A stretch of DNA of 64,000 nt from a virus. The stretch lies in IMG/VR virus record IMGVR_UViG_3300037553_000311, positions 1 to 64,000 of that record. One strand, given 5' to 3'. This document shows positions 1 through 8,345 of this stretch, in pieces (positions within the stretch are counted from its first letter, which is position 1; each line of letters opens with the position of its first letter). The position numbers and the translations under genes were made by a program. The notes under the pieces are model-generated. The model saw only the letters and a list, made by a program, of their open reading frames with translations, did not search any database and had not been told where the DNA came from.

Positions 1-368
1 AGTTTGATCCTAACCTTAATATACTAGCTAAGAAGATATATGGTGGGACTGGTACTGATGAGTTTCGTGGAGTAACTACGGATTCCAATAATAATATCAC
101 ATGTGTTGGATGGACTAGTTCAGAAGGAGCTGGTAATTATGATGCATTAGTAGTGAAGTTATCATCTGATATACCTACTGGTACATTTGTAGGTACAGTA
201 CTCACTAATCTTACCCTAGGTGATAGTAACTTAACATTAGCTGATAGTAACTTAACCTTAGCTGATAGTAATCTTACATTCACTGATAGTAACTTAACCT
301 TAGCTGATAGTAATCTTACATTCGCTGATAGTAACCTGACTCAAGAATCTGATAATATCCTACTGTAA
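1..368 (+). CDS. Beta-propeller-like repeat protein, 3' end only
   Basis: This is the 3' end of a gene that begins upstream of the window; the reading frame is open from base 3. The visible part starts inside a repeat of the type found in five other genes here (DxxNNNITCVGWTSSEGAGNYDALVVK). It then changes to a different tail: six or seven tandem copies of a 7-residue unit close to DSNLTLA, ending QESDNILL. Such short Asp/Asn/Leu repeats could form a beta-solenoid stalk, which is inference. The other paralogs in the window lack this tail. A perfect 15-bp hairpin at 458-490 probably ends the transcript. Function unknown; an extracellular or virion-surface role is only a guess from the repeat type. 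Confidence 0.8.
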   Translation, partial: FDPNLNILAKKIYGGTGTDEFRGVTTDSNNNITCVGWTSSEGAGNYDALVVKLSSDIPTGTFVGTVLTNLTLGDSNLTLADSNLTLADSNLTFTDSNLTLADSNLTFADSNLTQESDNILL

Positions 369-741
369 GATTACTACTCAAATACTAATCTAATATACAT
401 ATATGATGAGAGTACTACTTTGAACCTAGTAGTATCACAATTATATCACATCAACTCCGTAGTATACCTAATGATATTAGGTATACTACGTGAAGTGTAT
501 TTATCATATGTCAGATCACATAAGATCTCAAGTATATATTACTATAGTAGAAGTACATCAGATACAACCAGATGTATCTCTACTGATCTTTGATTAGTAG
601 ATAGCACATCAGATACAACCAGATGTACCTCTACTGATCTAGTAGTATGTATAGATTGTAAATGCATCTTCATCATCCATATATCAACTACCGATATCTA
701 TTGGTAGTTGATTATTTAATCATTAACCATAGGAGCATGAT
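369..741. repeat. Intergenic: hairpin repeats upstream of the tubulin gene
   Basis: There is no gene here. Besides the hairpin at 458-490, positions 535-640 hold two tandem units of the dispersed hairpin repeat (stems built on TACATCAGATACAACCAGATGTA-like sequence with a CTACTGATCT...AGTAG flank). Positions 683-712 form a 10-bp hairpin (ATCAACTACC with its complement) just upstream of the tubulin ribosome-binding site. A promoter for the tubulin operon probably lies here, but I cannot identify its core elements. Confidence 0.5.
458..490 (+). terminator. 15-bp perfect hairpin after the first repeat gene
   Basis: The arms CGTAGTATACCTAAT and its exact complement are separated by GAT. It lies 90 bases after the stop of the upstream gene, with a weakly T-rich stretch following. 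It is a candidate terminator, or possibly an RNA-processing hairpin. Confidence 0.5.
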
Positions 742-1896
742 ATGAGTAACGCAGTTAAAGCACCAGATCTTTCTCTCATCAGTAAATCGAAGAGTCGCAC
801 TATCCAACCGAAGAGTCGCACTATCCCAGTCGACACAACAACTAAAATACAAGAGGCATCTATGTCAGATAAGAAAGATACTACCCCAATCCCATCATCT
901 AACGCTAACGACATCGCTGATGATGGAGTACTCAAATGGACACTCACTGGTGCTGGTGGTGCTGGTAAGAAATCTATCATCAGATACGCTGAAGGTAATA
1001 AAGATACATCCACCCAGATGGTATCGATTGATACGTCAGGATCATCTTCGCTAGGTACTGATATTTCAAATATCGTAGAAATGATCCGTATCAAAGATCT
1101 CAATGGTTCAGGTAAACTCAGAGCTGAGAATCATAAAGTCCTCACTAACTTCATCAGCTCATATGTAAATGATCATCCATTTGAAGATGTCAATGTACTA
1201 GTGTATTCTTTCTCTGGTGGATCAGGTTCAGTCATTGGACCATTACTCACTAATGAGATATTACGTGCTGGTAAAGTAGCTATCGTACTCGGCATTATCG
1301 ATACCGATAGTGAAGTAGATACTATCAATGCACTCAATACACTGAAGACATTACAGAATTATGTATCTAAGCACGATGCATATCTCCCTATCGTACTCTT
1401 TGATAATGATACTACTAGACTCAAAGTAGATAACACTATCGATAAGATACTGGATAATCTCACTAGGTTATTCGATATCCCATATGAAGGTCTCGATAGA
1501 CAAGATCGTATCAAGTTCTTACAACCTAATCACTTCCAAGGTATATCTGGTGGTATCAAACTACTCAATATATCTAGTCAAGATAATGGTGACTGGGAAG
1601 ACTCATCTATAGTTTCACCTGTAGATGAATATGATAAGATCGATGCTACCATGATCATCACTGACCCAGCTACATCTATCAAGTTATCAACTAAATGTAA
1701 TATCACATATAGAGGGTTCCTGACTGATGGATCTAGTAAACCTCTCATAACTAGTATAGGATATGAGATACCTACATCACTCATAGAGAAATTGAATGCT
1801 ATCATACATTCATTCAGATCTATGTCTGTTAAAGAGACTACTGTAATCGATTCTGAATATGTAATCGGTACTGATACTAATGGGTTAGTACTATAG
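742..1896 (+). CDS. Tubulin/FtsZ-like GTPase (PhuZ-type)
   Basis: This 384-residue protein has the tubulin/FtsZ GTP-binding layout. A glycine-rich T1-like loop GAGGAGKK is at about 70-77, and the diagnostic G-box GGSGSVIGP at about 159-167 follows a hydrophobic strand (VNVLVYSFS). TDSE at about 188-191 and an Asn/Asp-rich loop VLFDNDTTRLKVDNTID fall where T5/T6 are expected. Jumbo-phage tubulins (PhuZ) form filaments that position replication compartments and capsids in the cell; that role is inferred from the family. The ~60 residues before the first strand form a low-complexity extension with a KSRTI duplication. The start at 742 has AGGAG eight bases upstream. An alternative start at 862, with AGAGG before it, would remove most of the extension. 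The lipoprotein gene follows 10 bases later. Confidence 0.85.
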   Translation: MSNAVKAPDLSLISKSKSRTIQPKSRTIPVDTTTKIQEASMSDKKDTTPIPSSNANDIADDGVLKWTLTGAGGAGKKSIIRYAEGNKDTSTQMVSIDTSGSSSLGTDISNIVEMIRIKDLNGSGKLRAENHKVLTNFISSYVNDHPFEDVNVLVYSFSGGSGSVIGPLLTNEILRAGKVAIVLGIIDTDSEVDTINALNTLKTLQNYVSKHDAYLPIVLFDNDTTRLKVDNTIDKILDNLTRLFDIPYEGLDRQDRIKFLQPNHFQGISGGIKLLNISSQDNGDWEDSSIVSPVDEYDKIDATMIITDPATSIKLSTKCNITYRGFLTDGSSKPLITSIGYEIPTSLIEKLNAIIHSFRSMSVKETTVIDSEYVIGTDTNGLVL

Positions 1897-1906
1897 GAGA
1901 ATTATT

Positions 1907-2125
1907 ATGAGATATAATAAATACATACTACTGATAGCATGTGTATATGTAATGACATTATTTGGATGCAGTACTAAAGTGATTGAGATTCCAGCACCAC
2001 AGTTACATTTCCCCATCCCACCAGTACATACACTCAAAGCACTGCAAGATATGAATGATCCAGAGACTGATACTTGGATTTATGAATTGAGTCGTCTGAA
2101 GGAGATGATGCACCACTCTAAATAA
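1907..2125 (+). CDS. Small proline-rich lipoprotein (possible outer-membrane spanin)
   Basis: This 72-residue protein has a short basic N-terminus, a hydrophobic core (YILLIACVYVMTLF) and a lipobox ending in Cys (LFGC) at about residue 21. Signal peptidase II processing and lipid anchoring are therefore expected, which implies a host with a lipoprotein pathway. The mature part begins with a proline-rich stretch (EIPAPQLHFPIPPVHT). Small proline-rich lipoproteins of this size are typical of Rz1-like o-spanins, but no i-spanin or lysin gene adjoins it, so the spanin idea is weak. GGAG lies just upstream, and the gene is probably co-transcribed with the tubulin gene. Confidence 0.7.
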   Translation: MRYNKYILLIACVYVMTLFGCSTKVIEIPAPQLHFPIPPVHTLKALQDMNDPETDTWIYELSRLKEMMHHSK

Positions 2126-2134
2126 ATACACCCT

Positions 2135-2172
2135 ATTCCACCATAGTGCTGACGTCAGCACTATGGTGGAAT
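2135..2172. terminator. 38-bp perfect palindrome between convergent genes
   Basis: Bases 2135-2172 form a perfect 38-bp palindrome (18-bp arms around a central CG). It sits between the lipoprotein gene (+) and the small gene on the minus strand. It is best read as a bidirectional terminator. The absence of a loop would also allow DNA cruciform extrusion or binding of a dimeric protein. Confidence 0.6.
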
Positions 2173-2199
2173 TATGAATACTTTAGGAGGTATTACTTT

Positions 2200-2427
2200 T
2201 TATTTGACAGGCTCATTATCGATTACAAGATCAGCACTACGTACATCAAATGCTTTACGAACCATCGTACACATTGGGAGTACGATTGCATCATCTATCT
2301 TATTAGGAGATAATTTGACCTGCTTTTCAACAAAGGTCACTACAGTATTAGCAAATTCCTTCAAGACATCTTGCGACATCATTCCTAGAAGTGTGCTAAT
2401 CAACATATCCAATAACTTATTTTTCAT
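2200..2427 (-). CDS. Small conserved-looking phage protein, unknown function
   Basis: The protein is 75 residues from the chosen ATG at 2427. An in-frame ATG two codons upstream (2433) lies only two bases from the AAGGAG ribosome site, while 2427 has the normal eight-base spacing. The N-terminal helix is amphipathic/hydrophobic (KNKLLDMLISTLLGMMS) and is followed by a region containing SPNKIDDAIVLPMC. A segment like this recurs in small phage proteins, some annotated as holin-associated, but I cannot assign a role. It lies just downstream of the ribonucleotide reductase gene on the same strand and could share its transcript. Confidence 0.65.
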   Translation of the reverse strand: MKNKLLDMLISTLLGMMSQDVLKEFANTVVTFVEKQVKLSPNKIDDAIVLPMCTMVRKAFDVRSADLVIDNEPVK

Positions 2428-2516
2428 TACCATTTCTCCTTACATATTAGTTATTCATAACTTAGCTAGATACATTTCTAGCTATTCATAACATAGATAT
2501 TTAGTATATTAATATA

Positions 2517-4619
2517 CTAAATACATTTACTATAACCACATGTTTTACATATATCACATCCGGATTCATGGATCAGTTCAGCTTGACAGTCTGGACAAAT
2601 ACTACGATAATGATTACCAGAATCACATAGGAATAACTTAAATAACTTACTCAACTGTGCTGGTAGATCAAACATATTACCACTAGATCGTTCTAGTTGC
2701 TTAATGATCTCATCTAAGACTACACCGTACCGTAGTAATAATGATACTAATCTACAAGTCATGACCCAGCTAGTAGCTTTATCACTAAGATCTACTCTAT
2801 TATCAAATGGGAATTTAGCAAACACCTCAATTGGTAACTTACGTTCATCTAACCCTATGATGATGTAAATAGATGATCCATCTGTATCCTTTAATCTATA
2901 TCGCTTAGCATCTAATACATCTGGTAATTCTCTCTTACTCAGTGCAGATACTTCAGTATCATTAGTAGTATTGAGTACCTGATGATCTCTAGATCCATCT
3001 CGATATACAGTAAGACCTTTACATGCTAGATCATACCCCATCATGTATATATCGTATACGTCAGTGATAGTAGCGTCGTTCTTTAGGTTGATAGTTTTAG
3101 ATATCGCTGCATCTACTCCATTAGTTTGTAACGTAGCTTGCATCAATACATGATCTTCAGGCGATATCTCTTGTGCTCCTCTAAATATATTCTGAAAGTT
3201 CTCTGGTATCTCATCATGTCCTAGTACTGTACCAGTGCTAATCACTTTAGCCATGAGTTCATCACTAAAGAATCCTTCACGTTTAGCTACAGTTTCAAAA
3301 TGCTTATTAACTAACATGAGATCAGTACCATCCATGACATGCTTACGTACTACTACTGAAAAGTATGGCTCACATCCAGATGCACAGTCTGCTATCATGG
3401 ATACTGTACCAGTCGGCTGAATTGACGTAAGTGCTGCATTTCTAAGACTGATATCATCTCCACTATTAACATATGCTGAATATGATCCCAACTTACTAGC
3501 TAACTTCATAGATGTATCTGTAGCTATCTTTTTTATAAATCCCATTATATTAGCTGATACACTTCTACCTAATTTACTATTATACGCAATCCCTAATTGG
3601 ATAAGGATATCATGTAATCCCATAATACCTAATCCTAACTTACGAGTACGTTTAGTAGCTATACCGATCTCTCTTATAGGAAACATATTCTTATCTACTA
3701 CGTTATCTAGGAATGTGATACTACTAGCTACTACGTGTGATAACCTTTCATAATCTATAGCGTCATCTTTTATGAAATTACTTAAGTTGATAGAACCTAG
3801 ATTACATGCTTCAAATGGAAGTAATGGTTGTTCCCCACATGGATTTGTAGCTTCGATATCACCGAGATGTGGCGTTGGATTATACTCATTGATTCTATCT
3901 ATGAAAATGACTCCAGGTTCACCATTCTTCCATGCTAGATTGACTATCTGATTAAATACATCTTTAGCTGATATCGATTCAGTTACACTATTAGTACTAG
4001 GTTCGATGAGATCAAATGATGTATCATTCTTAACGCATTCCATGAACTCATCAGTGATAGCTATACTGAAGTTAAAGTTATTGTACTTAGTTTGATCTTC
4101 TTTAGCATGTATGAATTCTACAATATCTGGGTGATCTATACGTAATACTGCCATATTAGCACCACGACGTTTACCACCTTGTTTGATTACATCAGTAGCT
4201 GAATCGAATACTGATATGAATGAGAGAGGACCAGATGCTACACCTTTAGTTGAGTTTACTAAAGAGCTTTTACTACGTAATTTGCTAAAGTTATATCCAG
4301 TACCACCACCTGATTTATGAATGAGTGCTCCATGCTTGATAGATTCAAAGATAGATTCCATTGAGTCTTCTACTGGTAAGACGAAGCATGCTGATAGTTG
4401 ACCTATATCAGTACCAGCATTCATTAGACATGGTGAATTAGGTAAGAAGTCTAGATCATATATGAGACTATAGAAATCACTACGTTCGGTATCATCATTA
4501 CCTATGGCGTCAGATATACGATGACACATGGTATTCCAATCTTCTTTATCACCTTGGGTATTTGTTAAATAGTATCTAGCGTCCAGTACATATTCTGCTG
4601 TATCTGTCAATTGCGACAT
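2517..4619 (-). CDS. nrdJ: Class II (adenosylcobalamin-dependent) ribonucleotide reductase
   Basis: This 700-residue enzyme reduces ribonucleotides to deoxyribonucleotides. Class II type motifs are visible: SGGGTGYNFSKLR at about 103-115, GVASGPLSFI and QGGKRRGANMAVL (about 126-159), and NPCGEQPLLPFEACNLGSINL at about 259-279. The last includes active-site Cys261 and the Glu two residues later. The phosphate-binding PTGTVSMIADCASGCEP is at about 402-418. The C-terminus is a Cys-rich ribbon (CPDCQAE...CDICKTCGYSKC), as in NrdJ proteins, with the terminal cysteines expected to shuttle reducing equivalents. No small subunit or activase gene adjoins it, as expected for class II. The enzyme would need host cobalamin. 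AAGGA precedes the start. Confidence 0.93.
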   Translation of the reverse strand: MSQLTDTAEYVLDARYYLTNTQGDKEDWNTMCHRISDAIGNDDTERSDFYSLIYDLDFLPNSPCLMNAGTDIGQLSACFVLPVEDSMESIFESIKHGALIHKSGGGTGYNFSKLRSKSSLVNSTKGVASGPLSFISVFDSATDVIKQGGKRRGANMAVLRIDHPDIVEFIHAKEDQTKYNNFNFSIAITDEFMECVKNDTSFDLIEPSTNSVTESISAKDVFNQIVNLAWKNGEPGVIFIDRINEYNPTPHLGDIEATNPCGEQPLLPFEACNLGSINLSNFIKDDAIDYERLSHVVASSITFLDNVVDKNMFPIREIGIATKRTRKLGLGIMGLHDILIQLGIAYNSKLGRSVSANIMGFIKKIATDTSMKLASKLGSYSAYVNSGDDISLRNAALTSIQPTGTVSMIADCASGCEPYFSVVVRKHVMDGTDLMLVNKHFETVAKREGFFSDELMAKVISTGTVLGHDEIPENFQNIFRGAQEISPEDHVLMQATLQTNGVDAAISKTINLKNDATITDVYDIYMMGYDLACKGLTVYRDGSRDHQVLNTTNDTEVSALSKRELPDVLDAKRYRLKDTDGSSIYIIIGLDERKLPIEVFAKFPFDNRVDLSDKATSWVMTCRLVSLLLRYGVVLDEIIKQLERSSGNMFDLPAQLSKLFKLFLCDSGNHYRSICPDCQAELIHESGCDICKTCGYSKCI

Positions 4620-5293
4620 AGTTAGTATTCCTTATGATTATTAGTGAGTAGATCAGGTGCCATTATGACTAAAATATATCAGATCATAGTACTTATTTAT
4701 TACTAAAATATCACATTTCCTACCCCTTATAAAATCATGAGTAGGAGATCCCCTATTTCTACCTGTATATCCCTACGTGACCCCCCATATTTGCTATATT
4801 TCGTGTTTGCTACGTGCAGTAATATAGGCGTTCAGAAATGGGTATTTCAGTAAGTATGAAACTTATCTGAAATTAGCAGTATTTGAGATATCTGATGACA
4901 TATTAGGCATTATTTGATATGTCATCTAATCGCTAGATCTGATGACATATTAGGCATAATTTGATATGTCATCTAATTGAGCTAATGTACTACATTTGAT
5001 ACATGATTCTTACACACTCTGAGCATGAGCGAACATCTTTACCTACTATCAAGAGTGCTATCGGTAGCTTACTATTTCAGGAGGAGTGTGATCTTCCGAC
5101 ATCTCAGATATATATCATCATAGTAGAAGGTATCAGCTACTACTTGATACCTACCACTGATCTTCGATTAGTAGTAAGTACATCAGATACTATTTGATAT
5201 GCTACCTGATCTAGTGAATATATAACGTATAGGATAATCTATACACATGCTAAAAGTCAGATATCTGACATGATACCTTAGGAGGGTATGAAT
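4620..5293. promoter_or_regulatory. Intergenic regulatory block with several repeat families
   Basis: No gene is supported here. In order: ~4700-4885 is one copy of a ~200-bp repeat carrying the TATCCCTACGTGA element (other copies at 9605-9895 inverted and 12370-12670). 4893-4926 and 4941-4973 are tandem hairpins with GATGACATAT stems. ~5007-5050 is one of the CACTCT/AGAGTG hairpins. ~5100-5218 is the dispersed TATCAG...TTGATA hairpin repeat. 5227-5286 is the two-palindrome leader of the next gene. Divergent transcription of nrdJ and the repeat protein probably starts in this block. Confidence 0.6.
5227..5286 (+). promoter_or_regulatory. Two-palindrome leader with strong ribosome-binding site
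   Basis: Hairpin 1 (GTATAG/CTATAC) is at 5227-5244, the palindrome GTCAGATATCTGAC is at 5256-5269, and AGGAGG is at 5280-5285. The same arrangement precedes the genes at 22407, 39203, 57153, 58591 and 63561. Confidence 0.7.
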
Positions 5294-6547
5294 ATGAAAG
5301 TGAATACTGAAGTAATGAATATCGATGGTAACGATGGGTGCGATTTTGATAAAGCAGCTATAGACTCTAATGATAATGAGCATTTTGATAAAGTAGTTAC
5401 TGACGCTAGTGGTAATACCATATGTGTTGGTACTGTCAGATCAGAAATGACCGATAGTCGTGTGGGTATATCATTAGTGAAGTTTGACACTAACCTTAAT
5501 GTACTAGTTAGAAAGGTATATAATGGTAGTGGTGGTGATAGATTCAGACAAGTAATTACTGATTCCGATAATAATATCATCTGTGTTGGATGGAATCATT
5601 CCGAAGGAGCTAGTAATTGGGATGCACTAGTAGTAAAGTTTGACCCTAACCTTAACATATTAGCTAGGACAGTATATAGTGGGACTGATTTGAGTGAGTT
5701 CCGTGGAGTAACAATTGATGATAATGATAACATCATCTGTATTGGTCATATTGCTTCAGAAGGAGCTGGTGGTTGGGATGCGTTAGTGGTGAAGTTTAAT
5801 AGTGATCTCAATGTGCTAGCTAATAAGATCTATAGTGAGACATATTGGGATGAGTTTTATGCAGTAGCTATTGACTCTAGTGGTAATGTCATCTGCACTG
5901 GTCAGACTCAATCAGGAAGAGCTGGTAGTTGGGATGCTCTAGTAGTCAAGTATGATAGTAATCTCAATGTATTAGCTAAGAAGATGTATGGTGGTATTAA
6001 TTTGGATGAGTTCAGTGCAGTAGCTGCTGACTCTAATGGTAATGACATCTGCACTGGTCAGACTCAATCAGGAAGAGCTGGTAGTTGGGATGCTCTAGTA
6101 GTCAAGTATGATAGTAATCTTAGCATATTAGCTAAGAAGATATATGATGGGGCTGGTAGTGATATATTTCATGGGGTAGTTACAGACTCTAATGATAATA
6201 TTATCTGTGTTGGACGTATCTCAGAAGGATCTGGTAATCGTATCGCACTGATAATGAAATTTGACACTAACCTCAATGTACTGACTAGGTATATCTATAA
6301 TGATACTGATAGCGATTGGTTCTATGGAGTTACCACTGATGATGATGACAATATCATCAGTGTTGGATGGACAAATTCAGGTAGTACGTCAGGAGCTGGT
6401 AATTGGGATGTATTAGTGGACAAGTTTGATAATAACCTTAATATACTAGCTAGTAAAGTATATTGTGTGACTGATGATGATGATGACTTTCACACAGTAG
6501 CTACTGACTCTAGTGGTAATATCATAGGCGTTGGATGTACTATCTAA
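5294..6547 (+). CDS. Beta-propeller-like repeat protein, prematurely stopped
   Basis: The 417-residue product is made almost entirely of about eight ~47-residue units with the pattern DSxGNxICVGxTxSEGAGxxDALVVKxDxNLNxLAKKxY. This resembles bacterial beta-propeller (SBBP or delta-60 type) repeats. No signal peptide or membrane segment is seen. The start is the second ATG of ATGAATATG because the first is only two bases from AGGAGG, and the paralog at 39203 has only the second. The TAA at 6545-6547 interrupts the final repeat. The frame continues DTGTDTPLVVKLYGSSDT to a TAA at 6602-6604, matching how paralogs finish. The stop is therefore probably a nonsense mutation, or is read through. Function unknown; adhesion, decoration or a cytoplasmic scaffold are all possible. 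Confidence 0.85.
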   Translation: MKVNTEVMNIDGNDGCDFDKAAIDSNDNEHFDKVVTDASGNTICVGTVRSEMTDSRVGISLVKFDTNLNVLVRKVYNGSGGDRFRQVITDSDNNIICVGWNHSEGASNWDALVVKFDPNLNILARTVYSGTDLSEFRGVTIDDNDNIICIGHIASEGAGGWDALVVKFNSDLNVLANKIYSETYWDEFYAVAIDSSGNVICTGQTQSGRAGSWDALVVKYDSNLNVLAKKMYGGINLDEFSAVAADSNGNDICTGQTQSGRAGSWDALVVKYDSNLSILAKKIYDGAGSDIFHGVVTDSNDNIICVGRISEGSGNRIALIMKFDTNLNVLTRYIYNDTDSDWFYGVTTDDDDNIISVGWTNSGSTSGAGNWDVLVDKFDNNLNILASKVYCVTDDDDDFHTVATDSSGNIIGVGCTI

Positions 6548-6608
6548 GATACCGGTACTGATACTCCACTAGTAGTGAAGTTATATGGTAGTAGTGATAC
6601 ATAATCTT

Positions 6609-6652
6609 AATAAACTCATAGCATACCTATTACGGTATGCTATGAGTTTATT
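6609..6652 (+). terminator. CATAGCATACC-type terminator
   Basis: A 19-bp stem (6609-6627 with 6634-6652) contains CATAGCATACC and is followed by TTTTTT. It ends the repeat-protein transcript. This is the first of nine copies of this stem sequence in the window. Confidence 0.8.
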
Positions 6653-6767
6653 ATTTTTTATACACTCTCAACATGAGTAATCAGTATCTACTCATATCAC
6701 ATCGGTACACTCTGAGGAGTAGGTAAAGATATTTGCTACTGCTGAGAGTGCATACATGATTTCCTAT

Positions 6768-7352
6768 CTAGTCCGTACTAATAGGTTTAGATAATTCAGA
6801 ATACGCATTCAATATATCTATCACCTCAGTCGTAGATCGTCTAATACCCTTAGTATTGATAAAGTAGCTATAGCTATACTTATCTACAAAATGGAAATAC
6901 ACTAGCACCTTATTATGTAACTCATGAATTTCATCAGCAGTAAGTCCATTAGTATTAGCATAGATATCTGTAGTCTTCAGTAGATCTCCAATAAACTTCC
7001 TATTAGCATATAGGTAATCTTCAAAATCACCACCTATATAGAAAAGGTAATCATGTATATTACAACAACTAGTGATATTCACACCATCTACATCCTCAGG
7101 TATATATTGAGTAATAAATGATCCTTCAGCACCACAACCATTACAGCATTCATCTAATTCATCATCAGTCATATCAAGCATACCATCTGGTATATCTAAC
7201 TGTGACTCTACTAACATATTTCGTATCATAGTACCACCCCAATTCTTTGGATCATTACCAGGTAATTTCATCTTGATTCGTTTTACCATACTCGATAACA
7301 TACTCAATCCAGTCAGTATAGTAGGAGTTAAATTACTCATCATCGTCATCAT
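6768..7352 (-). CDS. Phospholipase A2-like fold protein
   Basis: The protein is 194 residues from the first ATG; four in-frame ATGs are clustered behind AAAAGGTGAG, so the exact start is uncertain. The recognisable part is CNGCGAEGSFITQYIP (about 70-85) followed by SCCNIHDYLFYIGGD (about 95-109). This matches the PLA2-type CCxxHDxxY active-site helix with His100-Asp101, and then FEDYLYANRKFIGDL, as in bacterial and phage PLA2-like proteins. The upstream Gly/Cys segment would be the metal-binding loop. The family hydrolyses glycerophospholipids, but phage members are mostly untested, and membrane disruption at entry or exit is inference. There is no signal peptide. A ~15-residue hydrophobic stretch near the N-terminus is weak. 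The gene stands alone on the minus strand. Confidence 0.6.
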   Translation of the reverse strand: MMTMMSNLTPTILTGLSMLSSMVKRIKMKLPGNDPKNWGGTMIRNMLVESQLDIPDGMLDMTDDELDECCNGCGAEGSFITQYIPEDVDGVNITSCCNIHDYLFYIGGDFEDYLYANRKFIGDLLKTTDIYANTNGLTADEIHELHNKVLVYFHFVDKYSYSYFINTKGIRRSTTEVIDILNAYSELSKPISTD

Positions 7353-7419
7353 CTCACCTTTTCATTTATTTATCAATCTTATTACGTCATCTACATCGGT
7401 AAACAAATATAATACTATA

Positions 7420-7450
7420 GTGGAGTATCAAGTATTATCCGATACTCCAC
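7420..7450. repeat. Dispersed hairpin element, inverted orientation
   Basis: GTGGAGTATC and its complement enclose AAGTATTATCC. The loop is the reverse complement of the GGATAATACTT form seen elsewhere, so this copy is inverted relative to most others. It lies just upstream of the gene at 7499. Confidence 0.5.
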
Positions 7451-7498
7451 TGATCTTCGATAATCTATCAGTCACCTATATTAAAATGGAGCCTACAT

Positions 7499-8302
7499 AT
7501 GAAAAACATCATCAACATCCTATTAAGAAAGTTATACAATCAGATACCTAATGAGCTACTAGAACTCACATTCAAACCTCATCAATCTAACCTATCACTA
7601 GATAGTATCATAAAAGAAGAAATCATCGTCAATATCGTATTAGTAGATTGTAATTTATATGCTGGTAGACCTACTAAAGTCACATTGACTAGAGAGATGC
7701 TAAAAGATATCAAATCACCTAAGACATCATCTATCATAGGTAATCAATCCATCTACTACATACCACCTGAATATCGTGAATTTAGAGATATCAGTGTCAT
7801 ACTAGATTTAGCATTCCCTACAGCGATAGGACTAGCCTCAGTATATCCTCAGCATCAACAATATGGTAGGACAGTACAAAATGCAGCAGATGATGCCCTC
7901 ACTAGTTTCAATAGACAACCCTCATATCAGACACCTCATGCTATCCTCTTAGGTAATAATTCAATCAAACTATCACCTCCCATGATGCATACTGTAAATT
8001 GGATAGTAAGTTGCATGTTGTCATATGATGATGATTTCACTAACCTAGGTAATAATTGCATCAGACCCTTAGAGAAATGTGTACTACATGCTACTGAAGC
8101 ATATATATATAATAAACTTAGAGTAGCTGTAAATCAAGGATACCTAGAGAGTGGATCACAGTTATCTAGTATATCGGATATCGTAGGTGACTATTCAGAC
8201 GCTAATGAGAAATATGATGAAGCTGTATTACGATTCAGAGGCGCTTCTATATTTGACAAAGAGACTATGTTAGATTATCTATCACTGACTATCGGATCTT
8301 GA
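7499..8302 (+). CDS. Conserved-type phage protein, possibly virion connector
   Basis: This 267-residue protein has a GGAG site ten bases upstream. It begins KNIINILLRKLYNQIPNELLELTF. It has a central IVLVDCNLYAGRPTKVTL and YIPPEYREFRDISVIL, and ends with a helical VGDYSDANEKYDEAVLRFRGASIFD region. That arrangement resembles proteins I associate with giant myoviruses, where they are annotated as hypothetical or structural; this is recollection rather than a computed match. There is no signal peptide or membrane segment. It stands alone between a PLA2-like gene and a repeat-rich block. A neck or head-completion role would be a guess. Confidence 0.8.
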   Translation: MKNIINILLRKLYNQIPNELLELTFKPHQSNLSLDSIIKEEIIVNIVLVDCNLYAGRPTKVTLTREMLKDIKSPKTSSIIGNQSIYYIPPEYREFRDISVILDLAFPTAIGLASVYPQHQQYGRTVQNAADDALTSFNRQPSYQTPHAILLGNNSIKLSPPMMHTVNWIVSCMLSYDDDFTNLGNNCIRPLEKCVLHATEAYIYNKLRVAVNQGYLESGSQLSSISDIVGDYSDANEKYDEAVLRFRGASIFDKETMLDYLSLTIGS

Positions 8303-8345
8303 CATATGTGATCTCACGCTATCTTAGGTATATATTAACATAGTA

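Noticed and set aside
2174-2491. Plus-strand 105-codon frame after the palindrome
   Set aside because: It is the complement of the small minus-strand gene, which has a proper ribosome site and a protein-like sequence; the AGGAGG within the plus frame is inside its own codons.
5003-5197. Plus-strand 64-codon frame upstream of the first full repeat gene
   Set aside because: It consists of the CACTCT and TATCAG hairpin repeats read through by chance; the same reading recurs at other copies.
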